This document shows, one piece after another, positions 26,200-37,344 of a stretch of DNA of 64,000 bases. The DNA lies in the NCBI RefSeq assembly GCF_047675955.1, contig NC_132916.1:65527481-65591480 (forward strand), given 5' to 3'. The stretch is from Chlorocebus sabaeus (taxonomy: Eukaryota; Chordata; Mammalia; Primates; Cercopithecidae). The notes beneath the pieces were generated by a model. It did not search any database. It was not told the origin of the DNA and worked only from the letters and a program-made list of their open reading frames with translations. The position numbers and the translations under genes were made by a program. Numbering within the stretch: position 1 is the first letter of the stretch; each line of letters starts with the position of its first letter.

Positions 26200-26960
26200 C
26201 CTGATCAGAGCAGGTGACATTAAATAATTAACAAGTTCTCTTTCCAAACCGCACACCATGCTTTAATTAATATCATTCCTTAAAAAAAGGGGTTGTTTAC
26301 CAATGCTGCCTCTGCAAGCTGATTGCTGCTCACAAAAAAACCTCTGAGACATGACTATGCCCAAGGGATTGCTTTCATTTCATTGTTTATAATAACTACA
26401 AACAAAGAGCTGCAAAAGCTCATCTCGCCATGAGGCATCCTGACAATCTGCCAGTTTAGTCACCAATAATAATGAGACTGGCACCAGCAATAAGCTCAGT
26501 GCTAATCTAATGAGGGCCTGTTTCATTCCCCCATTGATATTGCAGCAGCTGCTAAGCACCCGATGTTTAGGACATACAAACAAGAGGTGTGTCTCCAACT
26601 AGTTGAAAGATAATTACCCCCACAATATGGCCTTGATAGCACACACAAGTAGCAGCACCGTCTTATTTTTCTGCAACATTTCCTAGAGATAGAATATCTT
26701 GTCAAGAGTACAAAACTAATGAGGTCATCTGCCTATGCTAAGCTTGAAAAGGGCTCAATTAGTTGTTATTGTTGCTGGTGGGGTTTTGTTGTCACTGTTT
26801 TGCTTTTTTTTCCCTCCAGTCATCCATGCAGATATGAACATACATGTGATTTACAAACTTGTGTATATAAGGAACATGTGATGTCACTTCCTTCACTTAG
26901 TTCCTGGGGTGAATGCAATTATGAACAGATGGGCAAATGACATGATTCCACTGCTAATGA
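26200..26960. promoter_or_regulatory. Candidate conserved non-coding element
   Basis: Repeat-free and of higher complexity than its surroundings. It has many homeobox-type cores (TAATTA at 26223-26240 and 26610-26620, TTAATTAAT at 26263-26272, CTAATGAG near 26507 and 26715) and SOX/FOX-like 'cattgtttataat' (26380-26393). There is no coding frame or CpG cluster. The call is from texture only; cross-species conservation was not tested. Confidence 0.35.
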
Positions 26961-28290
26961 ACTTCCCTACTGAGGAAGAGGACAGTGCATTACCCTTTTG
27001 TACTTCAGACTCTTAATTATCACTTTTTTTTTCCAGTGTGAATATTACACATGCAAACATCTTTGAATTTAAGTCATGTTGATGGAGCATTATGGACATC
27101 ATTAACTGCCTCTGTTCTGGTTGGGAAGCAACAAATGCTTCTGAATGCTGCAGAATAAGACATCTAGTATGGGCAGAATTGTCGTACTGGATTCTAAATT
27201 AATCGCCTGTAAGTGAGGAGAGATCTTAGTAAACATGTCATTTGTTTGTTAAGGAACAAATGTCAGAAAGATCCTTTCATTCTCTATGTTTTACAAGAGA
27301 AGGAAGGACAAAAATGTAACTAAAAGCATTCTGCTCAAGGTGGGGACATATTGTGCATGCTCTAGTGCATGTGTTAAAAGCTAACTGATCCTTTAATTTA
27401 GCCATAGTTATAATCAAGTACAGTCAGCATTAGAAATTATTCATAATGCACTTATAATTTTTTAAAACAGATCTAACATCCTTTCCTGACAAGATATCAT
27501 AATTACCCTGTCAGTAGGCCAAGAGAATTGGGTCATTTCCATAGTATTCAAAGAGGGGTGTTATGAAACCTGGGTCACAACCTTATCCTAAATATCCAAA
27601 GGATAGAGGGTTCTACAAAAATATATTGATTAATGAACATTCCTCATATACCTAAGCAAATCAGATTTATGGGTCTATTTTAGACACTCTAGATAATACA
27701 TCAATTTAGGAAATGGCTTGGTTTGCCTGTGTTAAATTCAAGCTCCTATCTAAAGTTTTGCGTGTTTGAAGCCCTGGGATGAAATTTTGTGTTCTTGCAT
27801 ATTAATGACATGCTACATCTTATGTTCCTCAGATTTAGGACTAACATTTATCAAATATAAATACAGATCACTCAGTTACATTTGAATTTCAGGTACAAAT
27901 AATTTTTAGTATAAGTGTGTTTCATGGGAAATTTTGGACATACATATACCAACTTTGTATCTGAAATTCATATTTAATTTAGTCCCCCGTACTTTATCTG
28001 GGAACCTTACCCAGAATAAAAAGAGTATGTTTCCTTTTTCAGGTTGGTTATCTAATTTTTAGTGTTAGCATCACATAGAATTAAAGAGAAACATCATTAT
28101 TCCTTAATTATTTGGCATCAGTCATTTACTTTGGGATTTTGTATGTTTCTAGATTACTTAATTCGCCATATTTTCTTAATTTGAGCTGATTATTAACAAT
28201 TCCTCAACTGGAGATGATAAAAATAAAACGAACAAGAAAATTTCTTTGTGGGGACAATGTCAAAAATGAAGCCTAGTTTGCTGCAGATAC
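26961..28290. other. Unassigned transposon-poor DNA
   Basis: Continues the repeat-poor stretch. Further TAAT-core clusters lie at 27100-27210, 27390-27420 and 27495-27510. No gene seen. Confidence 0.45.
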
Positions 28291-28294
28291 AGAA

Positions 28295-28440
28295 GAATGA
28301 ATACTGGGAGGTGAATCATGAGTTCTGATGCCACCATACTCATTTATTGTGCGTCCTTAGACAAATCAATAAACTTCTCTGAGATCCATCTTTCTTGTCA
28401 ATAAAATAAAATAGGTTAATTTAAAACATTTTAATATTTT
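28295..28440 (+). mobile_element. MIR SINE fragment
   Basis: 'gagttctgatgccacc', 'tgtgcgtccttagacaaatc', 'aataaacttctctgagatcc' follow the MIR consensus in plus orientation. Confidence 0.65.
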
Positions 28441-28627
28441 ATTGATTTTAAAATAGTATTTTTTAATTATAGTAAATCCACCCAAAAGATATTTTGTTCC
28501 ATTTGGCCTTAAAGATGGCAGAAAAACATAAGCTGATTGCCTCATCTCAAATTGTTTAAATCAGACAATAAAAAATTATTGTACATTTTTTTTCCTGTTA
28601 TATGCTATGGAACTGATAACATAAGCC

Positions 28628-29445
28628 ATCGTGTTCTTTTTCCATTTCTGTAATAACAAAGTACAGTGGGCCCTGTGTATCCAAAGGTTTCCCATCCACA
28701 GGTTCAACCAACTATGGATCAAAAATATTTGGAAAAAAAAAAAAAAAAACACCAAAAAAATAACAATTCAACAATAAAACTACTACAATTGAAAAAATAA
28801 TACAGTATAACAACTATTTACATAGCATTGACATAGCATTAGATATTACCAGTAATCTGGAGAAGATTTAAAGTACACCAGAGAATGTGAGTAGGTTATA
28901 TACAACTACTAAGCACTTTAAGAAAAGACATAAGCATTTATTGATTTTGGCATCCACAGGGAACCTGGAATCAATTCCCCATGGATACCAAGAGACAACT
29001 GTACCACAAATTTAGTGACTTGAGGCAACACACGTTTATTATACTTCCAGAAGTCAGAAGTTTGAGATGGATTTCACGGGGCTAAAATCAAGACTTCTGA
29101 ATAATTTAGTTCCTTCTGGAGGTTCCAGGGGAAAATCTATTCCCTTGCCTTTTTTGGCTTTTAGTTGCTACCTGCATCCCTTGACTCATGACTGCTCCCT
29201 TCATCATCAAATGTGGTTGGGTGATGTCTTCAAATCTCTCTCTGACTCTAATGTCCCTGCCCTTCCCATAGAGGGACCCCGTGATTACATCAGGCCTACC
29301 TGGCTAATCCAGGATAATTTTCCCATTTCAAAACTCTTAATCACATCTTCAAAGTCTCTTTGCTGTATAAGGTAACATATTAACTGGCTTTGGAAATCAG
29401 GGTGTAGCAATCTCAGAGGGCCATTATTCTATATATCACAGGCAT
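28628..29445 (-). mobile_element. MLT1-type LTR split by a Tigger-type transposon
   Basis: The short left piece (28628-28663, 'ttctgtaataacaaag') and right piece (29004-29445: 'ccacaaatttagtgacttg', 'cagaagtcagaagtttgag', 'gattacatcaggcc', 'gctgtataaggtaacata') join into one reverse MLT1 LTR. The 102-aa plus-strand frame at 29067-29375 is antisense LTR text, not a gene. Confidence 0.78.
28664..29001 (+). mobile_element. MER2-like Tigger DNA transposon (non-autonomous, 338 bp)
   Basis: Terminal inverted repeats 28664-28682 ('cagtgggccctgtgtatcc') and 28983-29001 ('ggataccaagagacaactg') are imperfect complements. The element is flanked by TA at 28662-28663 and 29002-29003, as expected for Tc1/mariner-type insertion. 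The interior 'ataacaactatttacatagc' and 'gatttaaagtacacc' match MER2. No transposase; mobilised in trans when active. Confidence 0.85.
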
Positions 29446-29599
29446 TTATTCACAGATTTCATTTATAGTTGCTAAACACCAAAGATTTTTCAGATTTTTC
29501 AGACAATGGACTTGCTTATAAAGAGACATAAATAATACATAGAATTTGTGCCCTAAAGAATCTCAGTGGAAGAGACTGATAGAGAAGCTGACAATTAAA

Positions 29600-30200
29600 T
29601 TATAGACAATTAGGACTAGAAGTCATGTGATGATAATGGAAGACACCTAACTCATTCCGAAAGATGGAATGATGAAAGAAATACTATCAGAAGGTGGGAT
29701 TATCTAAGGTAAGTTATGGAGGGTAAGAGTGGGCTTGGGCAGGAGATTCACTAAGAGAGAACAGCATGAGCAAAGACAAAGTCACAAGTAGGTTTCTTAA
29801 AGATAATAGAAAGTAATTAGATATAGGCATATACACTGTAGAGAGGTGAGTGGTGATCAGTGAAGCTGAAACTGAAATCAAAGTCCTAGATCACAGAGGG
29901 CTTTATATATGTTAAGGAGAAGGCACTGCAAGCATTGAAACAATTCAACCAGATAAGTACATGATCAAGTGTGCCTTTAAGGAAAATGGGTACTGTTGTA
30001 TGAGAGTGAGTCAACCTAGAATACAGGTAATATAAATATTGTTGTGGATCACATACAAGATTGACATTATTTTAGGCAGTGGTAATAAATATGGAGAGAA
30101 GAAGGTGTATTTCAGTGAGACAGGCACAATTGTATTTCAGGAGCAACTGAGTATAAAGATTAAAAGTCTTGATGAAAAGTTTTTCCATACTTATTTGGTT
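29600..30200 (+). repeat. Ancient interspersed repeat fragment (family not named)
   Basis: 'gagaacagcatgagcaaagac', 'gggctttatatatgttaagg' and the purine-rich layout match the common mammalian repeat whose consensus runs through 'aacagcatgtgcaaagg'. The same family is probably present at 14490, 30400 and 47380. Confidence 0.4.
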
Positions 30201-30399
30201 AAATAAAAAGAGTTCCATTTGTGAAAATATAGAATACAGAAAGAATATATTGTGGTGTAAAGATGATAAGTTTAGTTTTTATTAGTCTAAAATTAGGGTG
30301 CTAACAAAATTATAAGTTGAGTTGTTTGGTAGACAATTAAATTTATAGTGTCTAAGGTTATTTGTAAAAGTCAGCATTAGAAATATAGATTTGAAATTT

Positions 30400-30720
30400 A
30401 TCTAAATACAGATGATAGAAGCCATGACAATAGATGAACTATTCCAGGAAACACTGTTAGAGTAAAAAAGTCATGAAAAATGAATAGAAGGATATGATGA
30501 AAGCTAATTATCTAAAGGACAGACAGAGTCCATAAAACAGATTGAAAAAGACAGGCCAGCTGGTTAGAGGGAAAACAAATTGAGACTAAATCATGAAAGG
30601 AGGGAGTTTTAAGGACCATAGAGTGATCAAATCAAGTATGATAAAAGCTAATAAATATTGAATGTGATTTAGAAACTAGAGGCCATTGTTGACCTTGCCA
30701 AAAATAAGACCTTATTTACA
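30400..30720 (+). repeat. Ancient interspersed repeat fragment, same unnamed family
   Basis: 'ggagggagttttaaggacc', 'gtgatcaaatcaagtatg' and 'agaggccattgttgacc' are collinear with the family's 3' part and with 14500-14640. Confidence 0.4.
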
Positions 30721-31164
30721 ATGAACAGATAATACAGTTGAAGAGATGATATAAAGATTAAGGATGTTACATACACACATGTGCATACTCACATGCACAA
30801 AGTATATAATCACATGAAGTTGGGTTAGCCTATAAATGAAGTGACGACTTATTTCTTCCTCTTCTGACACCTTTGCCTGATCTTCCAGTTTTAGCATTGT
30901 GTTTTATTTATCAAGTGGCTCAATGGACACATATTTAAATGAGCTGTTTTCTCTTTTTCTCTGTCATTTCAGATTTATTTCCTCATTTCTGAAAATCATA
31001 GGTGTATCTGCTACTGGGAAAAACATGAAAAACAATTCAATTGCTTCTTTCAAAAATATTGATTTTAGTTAAAAACACTTGGACAAGACATGAAGCTTCA
31101 ATGAGAATTTTATTATTATTTTTGACCCAAGGATTTTCTAAAACTAAAATATTAGAATTTTTTC
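30721..31164. other. Unassigned AT-rich DNA
   Basis: Contains a short CATA/CACA patch at 30769-30800. Nothing else recognised. Confidence 0.45.
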
Positions 31165-31599
31165 TATGCTTTTAAAATTTTTAATTATTTTATTTCAGTA
31201 GGTTTTGGGTGAACAGGTGGTGTTTGGTTACATGCATAAGTTCTTTGGTGGCGATTTCTGAGATTTTTGTGCACCCATCACCTGAGCAGTGTACACTGTA
31301 CCCAATGTGTAGCCTTTTATCTCTCGCCATCCCCCACCCTTTCCCTTGAGTCCTGAAAGTCCAGTGTATCACTCTTATGCCTTTGCAACCTCATAGCTTA
31401 GCTCCCACATATGAGCGAGAACATACGATGTTTGATTTTCTGTTCCTGAGCTACTTCATTTAGACTAATGGTCTCCAATTCCATCCAGGTTGCTGCGAAT
31501 GTCATTATTTTGTTCCTTTTTATGGCTGAGTAGTATTCCATGATGTATATACATATGTACATATATATAATATATATTATATATTATATATATATATTT

Positions 31600-31635
<36 letters not shown>

Positions 31636-32084
31636 CTTACCCACTCATTGATTGATGGACATTTGGGCTGGTTCCGTATTTTTGGAATTGCAAATTGTGC
31701 TGCTGTAAACATGCGTATGCAAGTATCTTTTTTTTGTATAATGACTTCTTTTCCTCTGAGTAGATACCTAGTAGCAGGATTGCTGGATCAAACTGTAGAT
31801 ATACTTTTAGTTCTTTAAAGAATCTCTACAGTGTTTTCCATAGTGGCTGTGCTAGTTTATATTCCCATCAATAGTGTAAAAGCATTCTCTTTTCACCACA
31901 TCCACATCAACATCTATTATTTTTTGATTTTTAAATTATGGCCATTCTTGCAGGAGTGAGATGGTATCGCACTGTGATTTCAATTTGCATTTCCCTGATA
32001 ATTAGTGATATTGAACATTTTTCCATGTGCTCATTGGCCACTTGTTTATCTTCTTTGGAGAATTGTCTATGCATGTCCTTAGCC

Positions 32085-32261
32085 TCCTTTTTTATTTTTA
32101 TTTTTATTTTATTTTTTTGTAATAGAGCCTTGGTCTGTCACCCAAGGTGGAGTGCAGTGGTGTAATCTCAGCTCACTGCAAACTCTGCTCCAGGGTTCAA
32201 GCCATTCTCCTGCCTTAGTCTCCTTAGTAGCTGGGACTACAGGTGCATCCCACCACACCCA
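32085..32261 (-). mobile_element. 5'-truncated Alu (right arm only)
   Basis: T-rich tail then the right monomer only, ending at 'ccaccacaccca'. Duplication CTTAGCC at 32078-32084 and 32262-32268 matches the L1 host sequence. Confidence 0.9.
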
Positions 32262-33345
32262 CTTAGCCCACTTTTCGATGGGATTGCATGTTGTTTTCTT
32301 GCTGATTTGTTTGAGTTCTTTGTAGATTCCGGATCTTAGTCCTTTGTCAGATATACAGATTGTGAAGATTTTCTCCCACTCTCTGGGTTGTCTGTTAACT
32401 CTGGTGATTATTTCTTTCGCTGCACATAAGCTTTTTAGTTTTGTTAAGTCCCATCTACTTATCTTTGTTTCGTTGCATTTGCTTTTGGGTTTTTGGTTAT
32501 GAAGTGTTTGCTTAAGACAATGTCTAGAAGGATTTTTCCGATATTATCTTCTCAAATCTTTATGGTTTCAGGTCTTAGATTTAGGTCTTTAATCCATCTT
32601 AAGTTGATTTTTGTATAATGTGAGAGATGAGAATCCAAATTCACTCTTCTACATGTGGCTTGCCAATTGTCCCAGAACTATTTGTTGAATAGCATGTCCC
32701 TTCCCCACTTTATATTTTTGTTGGCTTTGTTGACGATCAGTTGGCTGTATTTGGCTTTATTTCTAGGTTCTCTATTCTGTTACATTGGACTATGTGCCTG
32801 TTTTTATACCAGTACCATGTTGTTTGGGTGAATATGACCTTATAGTATAGTTTGCAGTAAAGGTACTTGATGACTCCAGATTTGTTCCTTTTGCTTAGAA
32901 TTGCTTTGGCTATGTGGGCTCTTTTTGATTCCACATGAATTTTAGGATTGTTTTTTCCAGTTTTGTGAAGAATGATGGTGGTATTTTCATGGAAATTGCA
33001 TTGAATTTGTAGGTTGCTTTTGGCAGTACGGTAATTTTCACAATATTGATTCTACCCATCCATAAGCATGGGATGTGTTTTTATTTTTTGTGTCATCTAT
33101 GATTTTTTTTCAGCAGTGGTTTTTAGTTTTCCTTGCAGAGGTCTTTCTAATTCGTAAGCATTTTATTTTATTTTTTGCAGCTATTGTGAAAGGGGTTGAG
33201 TTCTTGATTTGATTCTCAGCTTGGCTGCTGTTGGTGTATAGCAGAGCTACTGATTTGTGTACCTTACTTTTATCTCCTGAAACTTTGCTGAATACATTTA
33301 CCAGTTCTAGCAGCTTTTTGGATGAGTCCTTAGGATTTTTTAGGG

Positions 33346-33394
33346 TTAGCAAAGTTTGAGCCTAAGTTCCAAAGCTGTGGACACTAGAAAATTG
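33346..33394 (-). repeat. 49-bp inverted copy of sequence at 36383-36431
   Basis: Its reverse complement matches 36383-36431 at 45 of 49 positions without gaps. It replaces about 10 bp of L1 between 'agggtt' and 'gattatatcacc', and is not L1 sequence. Confidence 0.85.
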
Positions 33395-33570
33395 GATTAT
33401 ATCACCAGCAAACAGCGACAGTTTGATTTCCTCTTCACTGATTTGGATGCTTTCTTGTCTGATTGCTCTGGCTAGGACTTCCAGTACTATGTTGAATAGA
33501 ACTGAAAAAGTGGAGATCCTTGTCTTGTTCCACTTCTCAAGGGGAATGCTTTAAACTTTCCCCTGTTTTT

Positions 33571-34210
33571 GCTAAAATAAACCTATGCTAACATTATTCT
33601 CTCCTCTTTAGAATGAAAAATTTAAAAATAAGATGTCATCGTTTTTAAACAGGAAATAAAGAAGATCCTCAATAGCATCTAGATATATTTGCTTTAGAGT
33701 CAGAAAAATTCTAATGTTGTAATTTTCCTCAAGATATTTGCTCTATGTGAGCATTGCCATTGAGGATTTTTTCACTGATAGAGGTAAAAGACATTCTGTA
33801 TTTTTAAGACAGTCATTCAAATTTATATTAAAAATGCAAAAAGAATACAGGAGAGACACAAAATTTATACAATTTTCAATTGACAGTCTTTATTTTAAAA
33901 TAAGAGTTGGAAGTCCTGCTTGAGACTTAATGCATTTTTAAGGTTTTAAATCATAACAGAAAAATGTCAAATGGGATGTGAAAATTGTCAAACTCTGTTT
34001 TTGAAAAAATCATTTACATAGTCTTCCTGATAACATTACATATAGTTCTCTTTCCTTTCTTTTTAAATATAAGCCTCATTAAAAGTAAATCCAACATTCG
34101 AACTCTGGAATAGCATCATAATATGTAAATTGATTTAAAAAATTTTCATCTCACAGATACAATATTTCTTTTTGACAAATGCTATTTTCAGTGTTATAAA
34201 ATATTCAAGT
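33571..34210. other. Unassigned AT-rich DNA
   Basis: No gene or named repeat. The 61-aa plus-strand frame at 33738-33923 has no recognisable motif. Confidence 0.45.
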
Positions 34211-34211
34211 C

Positions 34212-34385
34212 TCATAATTTACTATGAGATAGACATAAATATTATACCCAATGTGAATGCAAGGGATGTAATGGGCTTCTCAAATGGAGGAACTGAAGTA
34301 TAGGAAACTGAAGTAATTTGCTCAAAGTAACACAGGTGGTCAATATCTAAAGTAATCTGAAAGATTCAAAGACCCTTCCCTGAGC
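34212..34385 (-). mobile_element. MIR SINE fragment
   Basis: 'ggaggaactgaagtatagg' and 'agtaatttgctcaaagtaac' match the reverse MIR core ('gaggaaactgaggcacagag... aagtaacttgcccaaggtcac'). Confidence 0.65.
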
Positions 34386-34663
34386 TATATGAGTGTAAAG
34401 TCACTATATGGGTTAAGAGGTTAGTTTGTGTGAATGCAAGTTTCTTAATGATTTCTCTTCACCCTATATTTGGTAGAGGACACAGCCCAATAGCAAGTGA
34501 GAGAAGCCTATCTCTCTCCACCTTTTGTAGCAGCCAAGTGGAGGACATTGCTCTACGCAGGAAAACAATGGTAAGACTGCTGGTAATGCTCTCTCTCACT
34601 CTCATTCCTGAATTGAATTTTGTATTGCCTGGTGTCTTAGATTAATTTATTTGTTTATTTGGA
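34386..34663. other. Unassigned DNA
   Basis: A short gap between the MIR and the LTR12. No feature recognised. Confidence 0.4.
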
Positions 34664-34924
34664 TGTGTCTGGAGCTTCTTCCTTCTTGTGGGTTCGTAGT
34701 CTCGCTATCAGGAGACAAGCTGCAGACCTTCGTGGTGAGTGTTACAACTCATAAAGGCAGCGTGGACCCAAAGAGTGAACAGCAGCAACAGTTATTGCAA
34801 ACAGCAAAACAACAAAGCTTTCACAGTCTGGAAGGGGACCCCAGCGGTTGTGCCTGGCTCAGGCAGCCTGCTTTTATTCCCTTATCTGGCCCCACCCACA
34901 TTCTGCTGATTGGTCCATTTTACA

Positions 34925-35275
34925 GAGAGCTGATTGGTGCATTTACAATCCTTGACCTAGACAGAGTCATACAGTGCTAGTTAGCTAGATACAGAGTTGG
35001 CTAGATACAGAGTACCAACTGGTGTATTTACAAACCTTGAGTTAGACACAGAATGCTGATTGATGTATTTACAAATCCTGAGCTAGACACAGAGTGCTAA
35101 TTGGTGCATTTACAATCCTTGAGCTAGACACAGAGTCACAGAGTGCTAGTCCTCCAAGTCTCCACTAGGTTAGCTAGATACAGAGTACCAATTGGTGTAT
35201 TCACAAACCCTGACCTAGACACAGAGTGCTGATTGATGCACATACAATCCTCTGGCTAGATATAAAAGTTCTCCA
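34925..35275 (-). repeat. LTR12 U3 tandem repeats (~41 bp)
   Basis: Degenerate units built on 'ctgattggtgcatttacaa' plus 'gagctagacacagagtg' recur about seven to eight times, with partial units carrying 'gctagatacagagtacca'. On the minus strand each well-preserved unit carries a CCAAT box; in known LTR12 copies these bind NF-Y. Several units here have lost the CCAAT core (for example 'attgatg'). Confidence 0.85.
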
Positions 35276-35389
35276 AGTCCCCATGAGGTTCAGGAGCCCA
35301 GCTGGCTTCACCCAGTGGATCCTGCACCGGGACTGCAGGTGGAGCTGCCTGCCAGTCCCGAGTGGAACTGCACTCCTCAGCCCTTGGGC

Positions 35390-35905
35390 TGTGGATGGGA
35401 CCAGGCGCCACAGAGCAGGGGGTGGGACCCGTCGGGGAGGCTCAGGCCGCACGGCAGCCCACCACAGCGGAGCAGCTCAGACATGGCAGGCTGCAGGTCC
35501 AGAGCCCTGCCCCCACCAGAACGCAGCTAAATCCAATGAGAATTTGAGTGCAGCCCTGGCGGGCCGGCATTGCTGGGGGACCCTGCGCAACCTCTGCAGC
35601 TGCTGGCCCGGGTGCTAAGCCCCTCAGTGCCCTGGGCCTAGGTTGCCTGCCATCAGCTCTGTGTGCTGGGCCTGCTGAGCCTGCGCCCGCACCCGCCCCG
35701 CCGGAACTCGCACTGGTTCGCGAGCGCCATGTGCAGCCCTGGTTCCGGCCCGCGCCTCTCTCCGCACCTCCCCACAAACAGAGGGAGGCAGCTTTGGCCT
35801 CAGCCACCCCAGAGAGGGGCTCCCAGCTAGCCTTGGCGGGCTGAAGGGCTCCTCAAGTGCCGCCAGAGTGGACGCCGAGGCCGAGGAGGCGCTGAGATTG
35901 AGGGC
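35390..35905. promoter_or_regulatory. CpG-rich block in the LTR12 U3
   Basis: The only clearly GC- and CpG-rich stretch of the window (clusters near 35400-35470, 35565-35615, 35690-35760 and 35860-35895). It belongs to the LTR U3, not to a host gene promoter. The several overlapping open frames across it arise from the lack of AT-rich stops. Confidence 0.7.
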
Positions 35906-36017
35906 TGCTAGCACATTGTCACCTCTCATGAGGAATGGAGGTGGTGTGAAGGTGGTGAGACTAGAATGACAAATAGATTCTTATGGAACCTCTTTTGAGA
36001 TAACTAGCTTGAGATAA

Positions 36018-36362
<345 letters not shown>

Positions 36363-36382
36363 CCTCATGTTCTTGTTTAATG

Positions 36383-36431
36383 CAATTTTCTAGAGTCCTC
36401 AGCTTTGGAACTTAGGCTTAAACCTTGCTAA
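36383..36431 (+). repeat. Likely donor of the 49-bp inverted copy at 33346
   Basis: Non-repetitive-looking sequence 20 bp after the AluY. The reverse complement of 33346-33394 matches it at 45 of 49 positions. Confidence 0.8.
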
Positions 36432-36639
36432 GAAAAATCTTAATATTTCTCTCTTTTGTTATATATATTTTAGCCATCTTTCAGACACATTGGGAGGCAT
36501 TTGCTTGTGACTTGTAATAAGGCTCAGATTTAGGCATCTCTTGGATATTGAAGTCAAATATTACCTAAAAGTCTCCAAATAGCACCCCAAATTCTAAAGT
36601 ATACTTAGGAACTATTAAGAGGATAACTTCCATTCAAAT

Positions 36640-36935
36640 TAGACACACAATCTAGATATAATGAAAGAAAATACTGATATTGATAGATTCAAATAAAAAC
36701 TTTTCCATGGCCAAAAAATTAGCAAATAAACAATAAAAATCAACTGATGACAAGGAGAAAATATTGCAGAATTAAAGTTCTAAAAATTAGAGAATTTTAG
36801 GGTAAAAAGTATAAACACCTGACAGAAAGAAATTAATAGACAATTTGTAAGAAAATCAATATAAAAGTGATTCTCCAATGCCAGAAGAGATATTAGCTCT
36901 ACTCATATGAGAAATACAAATTAAAATTACTGTGT
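36640..36935 (+). mobile_element. L1M ORF2 3' region fragment
   Basis: Diverged L1 text ending at 'gagaaatacaaattaaaattac', the point just before the conserved 'cacaatgagatacca' block. It continues after the AluJ. Confidence 0.6.
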
Positions 36936-37340
36936 GCTGTGGGACAGTGGCTCACTCCTGCAATCCCAACACTTTGGGAGGCTGAGGTGGGAGAATCACT
37001 TGATCTCAGGAATTTGAGACCAGCCTTGGCAACATGGTGAGACCAGATCTCTAAAAAAAAAAAGTTTAAAAATTAAAGAATCATCTGGGTGCCTGGCACC
37101 TCACTGTAGTATCAGCTACTGGAGAATAAACAATCAATGGTAAAACTAACTCAAAGAATGAAATACTTTAGTTAGGTAACACCATACAAATTAGTGTAGA
37201 CAAATGATTAGTGTAGACAGGGATACTGAGGCAGGACCCCCAGAGATCCAGGCTATAGGGAGCTATAATTGTGTCACTGCACTCCAATCTGAGTGACAGA
37301 GTGAGACCCCGTCTAAAAAGCAAACATACAAACAAAACAC
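36936..37340 (+). mobile_element. AluJ element with ~97-bp internal insertion
   Basis: Alu text runs to 'cagctactgg' (37122) and resumes at 'gggatactgaggcagg' (37220). The ~97 bp between is not Alu and contains a direct repeat ATTAGTGTAGACA (37190-37202 and 37207-37219). The tail becomes (CAAA)n/(CA)n. Confidence 0.85.
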
Positions 37341-37344
37341 AACA

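Larger units (their letters stand above)
31165..33570 (-). mobile_element. L1 (L1PB/L1MA-type), reverse, 5'-truncated
   Basis: The plus strand runs from the L1 3' end ('ttttgggtgaacaggtgg') through the 3' UTR and ORF2 C-terminal half to 'cttgtcttgttccacttctc'. A (TA)n(CA)n patch at 31546-31632 has grown inside it, a truncated Alu lies at 32085-32261, and a foreign 49-bp segment lies at 33346-33394. All reading frames are broken; about 2.2 kb of L1 remains. Confidence 0.92.
34666..35928 (-). mobile_element. Solo LTR12-type LTR (HERV9 family), reverse
   Basis: The 3' end is at the low coordinate ('tgtctggagcttcttcc'); the 5' end is the reverse of 'tgagaggtgacaatgtg' at 35912-35928. Order from high to low coordinate: GC-rich U3 start, the tandem ~41-bp U3 repeats, a TATA-like AATAAAAG (34871-34879 reversed), then R/U5. 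The poly(A) hexamer position reads AATAAC (34791-34796 reversed), not AATAAA. No internal HERV9 sequence or second LTR flanks it, so it is a solo LTR. LTR12 copies are known to act as promoters or enhancers in some primate tissues. No target duplication found by eye. Confidence 0.9.

Noticed and set aside
34666..35928. A full endogenous retrovirus
   Set aside because: Only one LTR is present; no gag, pol or env sequence flanks it.
35226..35929. Overlapping 98-130 codon frames and a CpG island as a gene promoter or first exon
   Set aside because: The whole block is the U3 of a reverse LTR12. Frames are open on both strands because the sequence is GC-rich.
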